A DNA stretch of 64,000 nt from Neorhizobium lilium. Its GTDB lineage: Bacteria; Pseudomonadota; Alphaproteobacteria; Rhizobiales; Rhizobiaceae. Shown here piece after piece: positions 9,058 to 16,965 of this stretch. Every line of letters starts with the position of its first letter. The first letter of the stretch is position 1. Position numbers and translations under genes: made by a program. Where the stretch lies: NCBI RefSeq assembly GCF_004053875.1, contig NZ_SBIP01000007.1, positions 1-64,000 on the forward strand. The letters are read 5' to 3'. Below the pieces are notes generated by a model. That model did not search any database. It was not told the origin of the DNA and was given only the letters and a program-made list of their open reading frames with translations.

Positions 9058-10128
9058 ATGACGCTGCCAGACCCGATCTCGGCCCGCTCCGCCTGGTGGG
9101 AGCCCGCCAATCATGCCGACCGGCGCCCCTTCCTGATGGGCCGCAATGCCGTGCAGACGGCGTTGCGCGGCTTCTTCGGCGCCTCCGATTTCGTCGAGGT
9201 GGACACGGCGACGCTTCAGGTCTCGCCCGGCAATGAAACCCATCTGCATGCCTTCGCGACGGAGGCGGTGGCCATGGATGGCGGCCGGGCGCCGCTATAC
9301 CTCCACACCTCGCCGGAATTTGCAGCCAAGAAACTGCTTGCCGCCGGCGAGAGCCGTATCTTCACCTTTGCGCATGTCTACCGCAACAGAGAGCGCGGGC
9401 CGATCCACCATCCGGAATTCACCATGCTTGAATGGTATCGCGTCGGCGAGCCCTATGACCGGCTGATGGCCGACTGTGCCGATATCCTGCGGCTGGCGGC
9501 CGAAACCACAGGCATCCGCCATTTCGCCTATCGCGGCATGCAGGCCGATCCATTCGCCGAGCCGGAGCGCCTGACGCTGGCCGACGCTTTCGACCGTTAT
9601 GCAGGCATCGACCTCCTCTCCTCCGTCGCCGCCTCCGGCGAGACCGACCGCGACGGGCTGGCAGCAGCCCTGGTCGCTGCCGGCATGCGGGTGTCGGAGG
9701 ACGACACCTGGCCCGACCTGTTCAGCAAGGTGCTGGTGGACAGGATCGAGCCCCATCTCGGTCAGGGCCGCGCGACGATCCTCTGCGAATACCCCATTTC
9801 CGAAGCAGCCCTTGCCCGCCCCTCGCCACGGGATCCGCGCGTTGCCGAACGCTTCGAGCTCTATGCCTGCGGCGTCGAACTGGCCAATGCCTTTGGCGAA
9901 CTGACCGATGCCGGCGAACAGCGCCGCCGCTTCGAGCACGACATGGCGGAAAAGGCGCGCATCTACGGCGAGACCTATCCGCTGGACGAGGATTTTCTGG
10001 ACGCATTGACTATCATGCCTGAAGCCAGCGGTGCGGCGCTCGGCTTCGATCGCCTCGCCATGCTGGCAACCGGCGCCAGCCGCATCGAGCAGGTCATGTG
10101 GGCGCCGGTCGCGGAGGCCTTTTCGTGA
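9058..10128 (+). CDS. epmA: EF-P lysine ligase EpmA (PoxA/GenX, class II LysRS-like)
   Basis: Attaches (R)-beta-lysine to the conserved lysine of EF-P. 356 residues from ATG 9058. It is a class II aminoacyl-tRNA synthetase core without the tRNA anticodon-binding domain. Motif 2 is FAHVYRNRERGPIHHPEF followed by MLEWYR; the motif 3 region is GAALGFDRLAML near the C-terminus. The start was chosen because the protein begins just before the conserved AWWEP segment; longer in-frame extensions are possible. The stop overlaps the epmB start by 4 bases (GTGA). The neighbouring efp and epmB make the assignment strong. Confidence 0.96.
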   Translation: MTLPDPISARSAWWEPANHADRRPFLMGRNAVQTALRGFFGASDFVEVDTATLQVSPGNETHLHAFATEAVAMDGGRAPLYLHTSPEFAAKKLLAAGESRIFTFAHVYRNRERGPIHHPEFTMLEWYRVGEPYDRLMADCADILRLAAETTGIRHFAYRGMQADPFAEPERLTLADAFDRYAGIDLLSSVAASGETDRDGLAAALVAAGMRVSEDDTWPDLFSKVLVDRIEPHLGQGRATILCEYPISEAALARPSPRDPRVAERFELYACGVELANAFGELTDAGEQRRRFEHDMAEKARIYGETYPLDEDFLDALTIMPEASGAALGFDRLAMLATGASRIEQVMWAPVAEAFS

Positions 10129-11174
10129 CGGCCGCTCGCACCCTGAAGACACCGCAGGACCTGGCCGATGCCGGACTGCTGGACCGCGACCGTCTGGCGG
10201 AGATCCAGACGGTCGCCGATCGCTATGCCATCGCGGTCACGCCGGCCATTGCCGGCCTGATCAACCGGAACGACCCCGCCGATCCGATCGCCCGGCAATT
10301 TCTTCCTGATCCGGCCGAATTGCTGACCCTCCCGGAAGAACGGGCAGACCCGATCGGCGATGCCGCCCACAGCCCGGTCAAGGGAATCGTTCACCGCTAC
10401 CCCGACCGCGTGCTGCTGAAGGCGGTGCATGTCTGCCCCGTCTATTGCCGCTTCTGCTTCCGCCGCGAAATGGTGGGGCCGCAGGGGGAGGGCACGCTCG
10501 GTCCAGACGAGATGGCGGCTGCCATGGACTATATCCGGGCCGATACCGACATCTGGGAAGTCATCCTGACGGGCGGCGACCCGCTGGTGCTGTCCCCGCG
10601 GCGGCTGGCGGCAATCATGGAAGCACTCGGGGCGATACCTCATGTCAAGATCGTCCGCTTCCACACCCGTGTTCCCGTGGTCGATCCGGACCATATCGAT
10701 GGTGCGCTCATCGCCGCATTGAAGGCGAGCGGCAAGACGACCTATGTCGCACTCCACGCCAACCATCCCCGCGAGCTGACCGACGCCGCCCGGGCGGCCT
10801 GCGCCCGCCTGATCGACGCGGGCATTGCCATGGTCAGCCAGACGGTGCTGCTTCGCGGCGTCAACGACGATCCGGCGATCCTTGGCGCGTTGATGAAAGG
10901 GTTCGTCGAAACCCGGATCAAGCCCTATTACCTGCACCATCCCGACCTCGCCCCAGGCACTAGCCATTTCCGCATGGAGATCGCCGAGGGCCAGAAGATC
11001 GTCTCGGCCCTGCGTGGCACGATCTCCGGGCTCTGCCAACCCACCTATGTACTGGATATTCCGGGCGGCCACGGCAAGGCGGTGATCGGCGAGAATGCCA
11101 TCCGCTACGGGGACGGCTGCTACTCGGTTGCCGACTTCCGCGGCGGCGAGCACCGATATCCTCCGCAGGCGTGA
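10125..11174 (+). CDS. epmB: EF-P (R)-beta-lysine-forming 2,3-aminomutase EpmB (radical SAM)
   Basis: Radical SAM, PLP-dependent lysine 2,3-aminomutase that makes the beta-lysine used by EpmA. 349 residues from GTG 10125. The cluster motif CPVYCRFC gives Cys104, Cys108 and Cys111, which bind the [4Fe-4S] cluster; LTGGDPL and the RFHTR segment are typical of the KamA/YjeK family. Coupled to epmA by a GTGA overlap. I see no hydroxylase gene epmC in the window, so modification probably stops at beta-lysyl-EF-P. Confidence 0.95.
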   Translation: MTAARTLKTPQDLADAGLLDRDRLAEIQTVADRYAIAVTPAIAGLINRNDPADPIARQFLPDPAELLTLPEERADPIGDAAHSPVKGIVHRYPDRVLLKAVHVCPVYCRFCFRREMVGPQGEGTLGPDEMAAAMDYIRADTDIWEVILTGGDPLVLSPRRLAAIMEALGAIPHVKIVRFHTRVPVVDPDHIDGALIAALKASGKTTYVALHANHPRELTDAARAACARLIDAGIAMVSQTVLLRGVNDDPAILGALMKGFVETRIKPYYLHHPDLAPGTSHFRMEIAEGQKIVSALRGTISGLCQPTYVLDIPGGHGKAVIGENAIRYGDGCYSVADFRGGEHRYPPQA

Positions 11175-11308
11175 ATAGAGCTGCTACCCGTCCTGCTGCC
11201 ATGGCTTTCACCTCTTCCACCTGGCCGCACGTTACGGTTTAGATGGAAGCGGGATGATTGTAGGCATGCTCATGACGGGCGGGGATGACGATGAGGTCAA
11301 GTCATTGA

Positions 11309-11342
11309 AGGGAGGAGAAGTCCCGGCTCATTTCTCCTCCCT
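11309..11342. repeat. 11-bp inverted repeat downstream of thiC and epmB
   Basis: Arms AGGGAGGAGAA (11309-11319) and TTCTCCTCCCT (11332-11342) pair perfectly around a 12-base loop. It lies between the convergent ends of epmB and thiC. Neither strand has a convincing T run, so it is a possible 3'-end hairpin rather than a certain terminator. Confidence 0.5.
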
Positions 11343-11369
11343 CGGCTTGCACAAATCCCGTTGTGGCGG

Positions 11370-13181
11370 TCAGCCCTTTTCGGCCGGCATGTAGAGATTG
11401 CCCCCGTCGCGGTACTTTGCGGCCATGGCCTTGAAACCCTCCTTTTGCGCCTCGGCGCGGATATCGTGCGAAATCCGCATAGAGCAGAATTTCGGCCCGC
11501 ACATGGAGCAGAAATGCGCCACCTTATGGGCCTCCTTCGGCAGGGTCTCGTCGTGGAAGCTCCGTGCCGTCTCCGGGTCGAGCGAGAGGTTGAACTGGTC
11601 TTCCCAGCGGAACTCGAAGCGGGCGCGGCTGAGCGCATCGTCTCGAAGCTGAGCGGCCGGATGCCCCTTGGCCAGATCCGCCGCATGGGCGGCGATCTTG
11701 TACGTGATGACGCCGGTTTTTACGTCATCGCGATCCGGCAGGCCGAGATGTTCCTTGGGCGTGACGTAACAAAGCATAGCTGTACCGAACCAGCCGATCA
11801 TCGCCGCCCCGATACCGGACGTGATATGATCGTAGCCGGGGGCGATATCTGTCGTCAGCGGTCCGAGCGTATAGAAGGGCGCTTCGCCGCACACGGCCAA
11901 CTGCTTGTCTATGTTCTCCTTGATCTTGTGCATGGGGACATGGCCGGGACCCTCGATCATCACCTGGCAGTCCTTCGCCCAGGCGATCTTCGTGAGTTCG
12001 CCCAGCGTCTCGAGTTCCGCGAACTGCGCCGCATCATTGGCATCGGCGATCGAACCCGGGCGCAGGCCATCGCCAAGCGAGAAGGACACGTCGTAGGCGC
12101 GCGCGATGTCGCAGATCTCGTCGAAATGCTCGTAGAGGAAGCTCTCCCTGTGGTGATGCAGGCACCACTTCGCCATGATCGAACCGCCGCGCGAGACGAT
12201 GCCCGTGACGCGGTTGACGGTAAGCGGGATGTAATGCAGGCGCAGGCCCGCATGGATGGTGAAATAATCCACCCCCTGTTCCGCCTGCTCGATCAGCGTG
12301 TCGCGGTAGACCTCCCAGCTGAGATCCTCGGCAATGCCGCCCACCTTTTCCAGTGCCTGATAGAGCGGCACCGTGCCGATCGGCACTGGTGAATTGCGGA
12401 TGATCCATTCGCGGATATTGTGAATATTCCGGCCGGTAGAGAGGTCCATCACGGTATCGGCGCCCCAGCGAATGGCCCAGACCATCTTCTCCACTTCCTC
12501 CTCCATCGAGGATGTGACGGCGGAATTGCCGATATTGGCATTGATCTTGACCAGGAAGTTACGGCCGATCACCATCGGCTCCAGTTCCGGGTGGTTGATA
12601 TTGGCGGGAATAATGGCGCGTCCCTCGGCCACTTCGCGCCGTACAAATTCCGGCGTGACGAAATCCGGGATATGGGCGCCGAAGCTTTCGCCGTCGCGCT
12701 GCAGCGCCTTGGCTGGTGCCTGTCGCCCGAGGTTTTCGCGGATGGCGATGAACTCCATCTCCGGCGTGATGATGCCGGCGCGGGCATAGGCAAGCTGGGT
12801 GACGGCCTGACCTTCCCTGGCCCTGAGCGGGCTGTTGCACAGCGGAAACTCCGGCGTCAGGCGATCGCCGGAAACGAAGCCATTGTCCTCCGGTTGGACG
12901 ATCCGGCCCTGATAGCTTTCCACGTCGCCGCGCGCCTCTGCCCATGTTGTGCGCACGCGCGGCAGGCCTGATTCGATCCGGATTGGCACACGCGGATCCG
13001 TGTAGGAACCGGATGAATCGTAAACCGTAACGGGCGGTTCGCCTGCTGTCGGATGAAGCGCGATCTCACGCATCGGCACCCGGATTTGCGGATGGATCGT
13101 CCCGGCCTTGAACACTTTTTGTGAGGCGGGCAGCGGGCCTGTCGTCACGGCAGGAACGGGTGTGGGGGTTGCTATGGTCAT
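11370..13181 (-). CDS. thiC: phosphomethylpyrimidine synthase (radical SAM)
   Basis: Converts aminoimidazole ribotide to HMP-phosphate, the pyrimidine half of thiamine. 603 residues, the normal length. Typical segments are SRGGSIMAKWCLHHHRESFLYEH split around residues 330-352, DGLRPGSIADANDAAQ, EGPGHVPMHKI and the C-terminal cluster motif CSMCGPKFCSM, which binds the [4Fe-4S] centre. The start ATG at 13181 is preceded by a TPP riboswitch and a good promoter, so expression should fall when thiamine pyrophosphate is plentiful. No further thi genes follow; the next gene (epmB) is convergent. Confidence 0.98.
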   Translation of the reverse strand: MTIATPTPVPAVTTGPLPASQKVFKAGTIHPQIRVPMREIALHPTAGEPPVTVYDSSGSYTDPRVPIRIESGLPRVRTTWAEARGDVESYQGRIVQPEDNGFVSGDRLTPEFPLCNSPLRAREGQAVTQLAYARAGIITPEMEFIAIRENLGRQAPAKALQRDGESFGAHIPDFVTPEFVRREVAEGRAIIPANINHPELEPMVIGRNFLVKINANIGNSAVTSSMEEEVEKMVWAIRWGADTVMDLSTGRNIHNIREWIIRNSPVPIGTVPLYQALEKVGGIAEDLSWEVYRDTLIEQAEQGVDYFTIHAGLRLHYIPLTVNRVTGIVSRGGSIMAKWCLHHHRESFLYEHFDEICDIARAYDVSFSLGDGLRPGSIADANDAAQFAELETLGELTKIAWAKDCQVMIEGPGHVPMHKIKENIDKQLAVCGEAPFYTLGPLTTDIAPGYDHITSGIGAAMIGWFGTAMLCYVTPKEHLGLPDRDDVKTGVITYKIAAHAADLAKGHPAAQLRDDALSRARFEFRWEDQFNLSLDPETARSFHDETLPKEAHKVAHFCSMCGPKFCSMRISHDIRAEAQKEGFKAMAAKYRDGGNLYMPAEKG

Positions 13182-13292
13182 GGGTGAGGCTCCAGTTTTG
13201 ATGTGGAGACCCAGTTCCCGTGCTGGAAAGATGAAAAAACGCCTGGCGCCAACGGACTATGGGCGTCCTTTGGCCACGCAGCGCTCGCACCG

Positions 13293-13395
13293 TCCCTACG
13301 CCAGTATGAACTGGATCAGGTTCAACGGGTCACTGCGCCGCAAACGGCAAAGCCGTAATGCCCAGCAGAATCTCAGCCCCTTGCGGGACCCCCCT
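13293..13395 (-). promoter_or_regulatory. TPP riboswitch (THI element) controlling thiC
   Basis: Read on the minus strand, the segment contains the conserved THI-box core: CTGAGATT near 13371, ACCCGTTGAACCTGATCC near 13320, and CTGGCGTAGGGACG near 13293. This is the well-known thiamine pyrophosphate aptamer. It lies about 110 bases ahead of the thiC ATG, leaving room for an expression platform that hides the ribosome site. Confidence 0.96.
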
Positions 13396-13408
13396 GGTGA
13401 ATGCCTGC

Positions 13409-13437
13409 ATCAGAACCCTACGAGTGGGATCTGTCAA
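13409..13437 (-). promoter_or_regulatory. sigma-70-type promoter of thiC
   Basis: On the minus strand: TTGACA (13432-13437), a 17-base spacer, then TCTGAT (13409-13414). It would start RNA a few bases before the TPP aptamer, just where needed. Four of six -10 positions match. Confidence 0.7.
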
Positions 13438-13580
13438 GCTGGAACATTGGCCCGGATTTACTTGGATTTTATTGAATCCCGCATCCCGATATTCACCACG
13501 TTGCTTACCGGAATTTTATGCTTTCCATCATAGAAGTTTGGCAGCGATGAGAGCGAAACGAACGATCCGGAGACGTCGAG

Positions 13581-13832
13581 ATGAACGAGACCATTCGCGA
13601 ACTCTTGGGCAAGGTAGGCGGACTGCCGGTGCCTGTGGCCGAACTGGCCGATGACGCGGACCTTTATGCGGTAGGACTGTCGTCCTTTGCCTCCGTTCAG
13701 CTGATGCTGGGCCTGGAAGAAGCCTTCGACATAGAATTTCCAGACAGCCTGCTGAACCGCAAATCCTTTGCCAGTATTGCCGCGATCGAGCAGACGCTGA
13801 CCCATATCCTGAAAAGCAAAGAGGCCGCTTGA
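13581..13832 (+). CDS. acyl/aminoacyl carrier protein of the amino acid:carrier protein ligase system
   Basis: Small four-helix carrier protein, 83 residues. The phosphopantetheine site is unusual: in place of DSL the segment reads AVGLSSFASVQLM, with Ser35 as the expected attachment residue. The C-terminal helix region (FDIEFPDSLLNRKSFASIAAI) is typical of carrier proteins. GGAG sits 8 bases before ATG 13581. Because an amino acid:carrier protein ligase is encoded two genes downstream, it is probably the aminoacyl acceptor rather than a fatty-acid ACP. Carrier proteins of such ligases in Bradyrhizobium and Agrobacterium accept glycine or alanine on phosphopantetheine. Its stop shares one base with the next start codon. 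Confidence 0.9.
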   Translation: MNETIRELLGKVGGLPVPVAELADDADLYAVGLSSFASVQLMLGLEEAFDIEFPDSLLNRKSFASIAAIEQTLTHILKSKEAA

Positions 13833-15013
13833 TGAGCCTCGCCGCACTTGCAACCGACATGAGCCTGGGCGCGCGCGCCCATCGCGTCGCTGCGGTCGCG
13901 GCGCAATTTGCCGACGCGGTGGACCGCGAGGCACGTTTTCCCCAGGAAGCCGTCAGCGCCATGAAGACCGAGCGCCTGCTTGGTCTTCAGATACCGAGCC
14001 GCCTCGGGGGCGAAGGGGCCACCACCCGTGAACTGGCGGAGGTCTGCTCTATCCTCGGCCAGGCTTGCGCTGCGGCCGCCATGGTCTTTGCCATGCACCA
14101 GATCAAGGTATCGAGCCTGGTGGAGCACGGCGCGGAAAGCGCCTGGCACGTGGACTTCATGCGCGAGCTTGGCGCACGCCAGCTGCTTGTCGCCTCGGCG
14201 ACCACGGAAGGCGGCATAGGCGGCAACCTGCGCAACTCGATCTGCGCCATCGACGTGGATGGCGAGACCTGCCGGCTAACCAAGGACTCGACCGTGATTT
14301 CCTATGGCGCCCATGCGGATGCCATCATGATCACCTCCCGCGCCCATGAAAAGGCGGCTCCGAGCGACCAGGTGATGACGGTGTTCCGCCAGGGCCAGTA
14401 CAGCCTGGAAAAAACCGCGACCTGGGATACGCTCGGTATGCGCGGCACCTGCTCCGACGGCTTCCTCTTCAAGGGCGAAGCGCCTTCTGTGCAGATCTTC
14501 CCCAAGCCTTTTGCCGAAATCGCGGCACAGTCCATGCTAGCAAATTCCCATCTGCTGTGGAGCGGCGTCTGGTTCGGCATTGCCGCCGATGCTGTGTCCC
14601 GCGCCCAGGCTTTCGTACGGGCAGCCGCCCGCAAGAGCGGCGGCACCACGCCGCCCGGCACGCTGAGGCTAGCGGAAGCCACAAGCCTTCTGCAGCTCCT
14701 GAAATCCAATATCCTGTGCGGTCTCAAGACCTATGAAGACGCCAAGGCCGATCCGGACCAACTGTCTTCCATGGCCTTCTCGATTGCCATGAACAACATC
14801 AAGCTCGCCTCCTCGGAGACAATCCTCACCATCATCAATCAGGCGATGATCGTCTGCGGCATCATGGGCTACAAGAACGGCACGCCCTACAGCCTCGGCC
14901 GGCACCTACGAGATGCTCATTCGGCGCAGCTGATGATCTCCAACGACCGTATCCTGAGCAATACATCGACCATGCTGCTCGTGCAGAAACCCGATACCAG
15001 CCTGGTCGGCTGA
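13832..15013 (+). CDS. acyl-CoA dehydrogenase-like flavoprotein
   Basis: 393 residues from ATG 13832 (the preceding TTG is a longer alternative). The domain order is that of acyl-CoA dehydrogenases: helical N-terminus (FPQEAVSAMKTERLLGLQIPSRLGGEGA), middle beta domain (KDSTVISYGAHADAIMITSR, WDTLGMRGTCSDGF) and helical C-terminal domain. FAD use is expected. It is translationally linked to the carrier protein gene, so the substrate may be a carrier-bound aminoacyl thioester rather than an acyl-CoA. Flavoenzymes of this family oxidise prolyl-S-carrier protein in pyrrole pathways (PltE/RedW) and take part in aminomalonyl-carrier formation (ZmaI). The substrate here is inference. Confidence 0.85.
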   Translation: MSLAALATDMSLGARAHRVAAVAAQFADAVDREARFPQEAVSAMKTERLLGLQIPSRLGGEGATTRELAEVCSILGQACAAAAMVFAMHQIKVSSLVEHGAESAWHVDFMRELGARQLLVASATTEGGIGGNLRNSICAIDVDGETCRLTKDSTVISYGAHADAIMITSRAHEKAAPSDQVMTVFRQGQYSLEKTATWDTLGMRGTCSDGFLFKGEAPSVQIFPKPFAEIAAQSMLANSHLLWSGVWFGIAADAVSRAQAFVRAAARKSGGTTPPGTLRLAEATSLLQLLKSNILCGLKTYEDAKADPDQLSSMAFSIAMNNIKLASSETILTIINQAMIVCGIMGYKNGTPYSLGRHLRDAHSAQLMISNDRILSNTSTMLLVQKPDTSLVG

Positions 15014-15053
15014 CGCCATCCTTCAGGCCAACCATAGACAATGAGGTGAAGCC

Positions 15054-15965
15054 ATGGACATGCAAGTTTCCTTTCTCGACCGACTGTTCGATGCAGGTCT
15101 GCTGATCGACACCGGCGTCGATGGCCTTTACGGCCGCAGCGGACAGTTCGAAGAGGTGATCGCCGCCTTCGAGCGGCTGATCGATCGTGTCGGCGGCCCC
15201 GACGATGCGGAGGCCATGCGCTTTCCGCCGGGCATGAACCGCGCCTTCTTCGAAAAGAGCGGCTATATGAAGAGCTTTCCGCAGCTCGCCGGCACCGTGC
15301 ACTCCTTCTGCGGCAGCGAGCTCGACCATATGAGCCTGCTGAAGTGCATGGAAGTGGGCGAGCAAGACTGGACCGAGGGTCAGAAAGCGACGGATATCGT
15401 GCTGACGCCTGCCGCCTGCTACCCGCTCTACCCGACGGTGGCACGCCGCGGCAAGCTGCCGAGCAGCGGCGCCCTCTTCGACCTGCAGAGCTACTGTTTC
15501 CGCCACGAGCCGTCCAAGGACCCGGCCCGCCAGCAGCTTTTTCGCATGCGCGAATATGTTTGCATGGGCACCGAGAGCCACGTCACCGATTTCCGCCAGC
15601 TGTGGATGGACCGCGGCGTCGAGATGATGACGTCGGTCGGCCTCGAGGTGACGATCGACATCGCCAACGACCCCTTCTTCGGGCGCGCCGGCAAGATGCT
15701 AGTCAACAACCAGCGCGACCAGAACCTGAAATTCGAGCTGCTGATCCCCATCACCTCGACTGCCAATCCGACCGCCTGCATGAGCTTCAATTACCATCAG
15801 GATTCGTTCGGCCAGAAATGGGGCCTGAACCTGGAAGACGGCAGCGTCGCCCACACAGCCTGTGTCGGTTTCGGCCTGGAACGAATTGCGCTGGCGCTGT
15901 TCCACACGCATGGGCTGGACGTGAAGACTTGGCCGGAAAGCGTCCGGGCGACCCTCTGGGGCTGA
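15054..15965 (+). CDS. amino acid--[carrier protein] ligase (SerRS-like)
   Basis: Truncated class II synthetase that activates an amino acid with ATP and loads it on a carrier protein's phosphopantetheine instead of tRNA. 303 residues with no N-terminal tRNA-binding domain. Motif 2 is YCFRHEPSKDP (Arg150) with FRMREYVCMG; motif 3 is GFGLERIALALF (Arg277). Cys122, Glu167 and Cys270 match the Cys-Glu-Cys zinc site of atypical SerRS and of the characterised Bradyrhizobium ligase, whose reported ligands I recall as 131/176/279, a constant shift of nine. That family prefers glycine or alanine. The neighbouring carrier protein is the natural partner. Amino-acid preference cannot be read here. Confidence 0.92.
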   Translation: MDMQVSFLDRLFDAGLLIDTGVDGLYGRSGQFEEVIAAFERLIDRVGGPDDAEAMRFPPGMNRAFFEKSGYMKSFPQLAGTVHSFCGSELDHMSLLKCMEVGEQDWTEGQKATDIVLTPAACYPLYPTVARRGKLPSSGALFDLQSYCFRHEPSKDPARQQLFRMREYVCMGTESHVTDFRQLWMDRGVEMMTSVGLEVTIDIANDPFFGRAGKMLVNNQRDQNLKFELLIPITSTANPTACMSFNYHQDSFGQKWGLNLEDGSVAHTACVGFGLERIALALFHTHGLDVKTWPESVRATLWG

Positions 15966-15969
15966 CGCA

Positions 15970-16965
15970 ATGACGACCCGCAAGCCCACTGTATTCCCGG
16001 CACTCGATCCGGCGCGCTACGCACCCCATGCGCTGCATTCGATGGAGCGTATGTGGCCCGAGACCAACTGCTACCTCGATCTCTGGATCGAGGTGCTGTC
16101 GGCCCAGGGCCTTGCGCCAGAGGCCATGCTCGGCTTCACGCTGACGCAGGATTTCGAAGGCGACCAGTTCACCTTCTTCAAGGTGCCGCTGGAGGATCTG
16201 GAAGCTCTCTACGGCATTCGGGTAACGGAACTCGCCATCTTCGACCGGCCGGAGCGGCATGTGATCGAGCAGATAAGCCGCGGCCGCCTGGCTCTGCTGG
16301 AGCTGGACAGCTTCTACCTGCCCGATACGCGCGGACTGACCTATGGCAAGGAACACGGCAAGACGACGGTGGCGATCAACCGCCTCGACCTTGACGCGCG
16401 CGAACTCGACTACTTCCACAATGGCGGCTTCTTCACCCTCTCGGGCGAGGATCTGGAGGGCCTGTTCCAGCTGGACGCCAGCCTGGAGTCGCTTCCCTTC
16501 CTGCCCTATGCGGAATTCGCAAAATTTCCAGTGGAATATCCGGCAGCTAAAATGATCCGCGAGACCGCCTGGAAGCTGCTGCGGCACCATTTTGCGCGTC
16601 GGCCGACGGACAATCCCCTCCGGGCCTTCTCATCGGTTTTCCCCGATCAGGTGCGGGCGCTGGCCGAACGGGATTTCGGCTTCTTCCATAAATATGCCTT
16701 CAACACGCTGCGCCAGCTCGGCGCCAATTTCGAACTGCTGGGAAGCCATTTGGCCTGGCTCAACAATGCGGCTTTTGCCGAGCCGGAACGGCAGGCGCTG
16801 CGGATCTCGGAGGTCGCGAAATCGACGCAGTTCCAGCTTGCCCGCGCCGTCAGCCGCAAGAAGTTCGAGCCGCTGATGGCGGCCCTCGATCCGGCGGCCG
16901 AAGCCTGGGACCTGCTGATGGCCGATCTTTCGCAAACGCTCGACCTTTCACGCGAGGCCGCGTGA
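15970..16965 (+). CDS. DUF1839 family protein, possible papain-like aminoacyltransferase
   Basis: 331 residues, 4 bases after the ligase and overlapping the GH2 start by 4 bases. I recognise the DUF1839 family, which keeps company with these ligases; no function is established to my knowledge. The N-terminal half resembles the BtrH/C39 cysteine fold: Cys34 in ETNCYLDLWIEVL, a segment like a substrate loop (EGDQFTFF), then LLELDSFYLPDTRG and KEHGKTTVAINRLD with His129, and Asp147 about 18 residues later. BtrH transfers an aminoacyl chain from a carrier protein to an amine, so a role moving the carrier-bound amino acid to an acceptor is attractive. This function is inference. Confidence 0.8.
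   Translation: MTTRKPTVFPALDPARYAPHALHSMERMWPETNCYLDLWIEVLSAQGLAPEAMLGFTLTQDFEGDQFTFFKVPLEDLEALYGIRVTELAIFDRPERHVIEQISRGRLALLELDSFYLPDTRGLTYGKEHGKTTVAINRLDLDARELDYFHNGGFFTLSGEDLEGLFQLDASLESLPFLPYAEFAKFPVEYPAAKMIRETAWKLLRHHFARRPTDNPLRAFSSVFPDQVRALAERDFGFFHKYAFNTLRQLGANFELLGSHLAWLNNAAFAEPERQALRISEVAKSTQFQLARAVSRKKFEPLMAALDPAAEAWDLLMADLSQTLDLSREAA

Noticed and set aside
11309..11342. Rho-independent terminator for thiC
   Set aside because: The stem is perfect but there is no T run on either strand, so it is listed only as an inverted repeat.
13581..13832. Carrier protein as ordinary fatty-acid ACP
   Set aside because: It lacks the DSL motif and is coupled to an amino acid ligase operon rather than to fab genes.
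15054..15965. Seryl-tRNA synthetase fragment or pseudogene
   Set aside because: Catalytic motifs and the zinc site are complete, the length matches stand-alone ligases, and the context includes a carrier protein.
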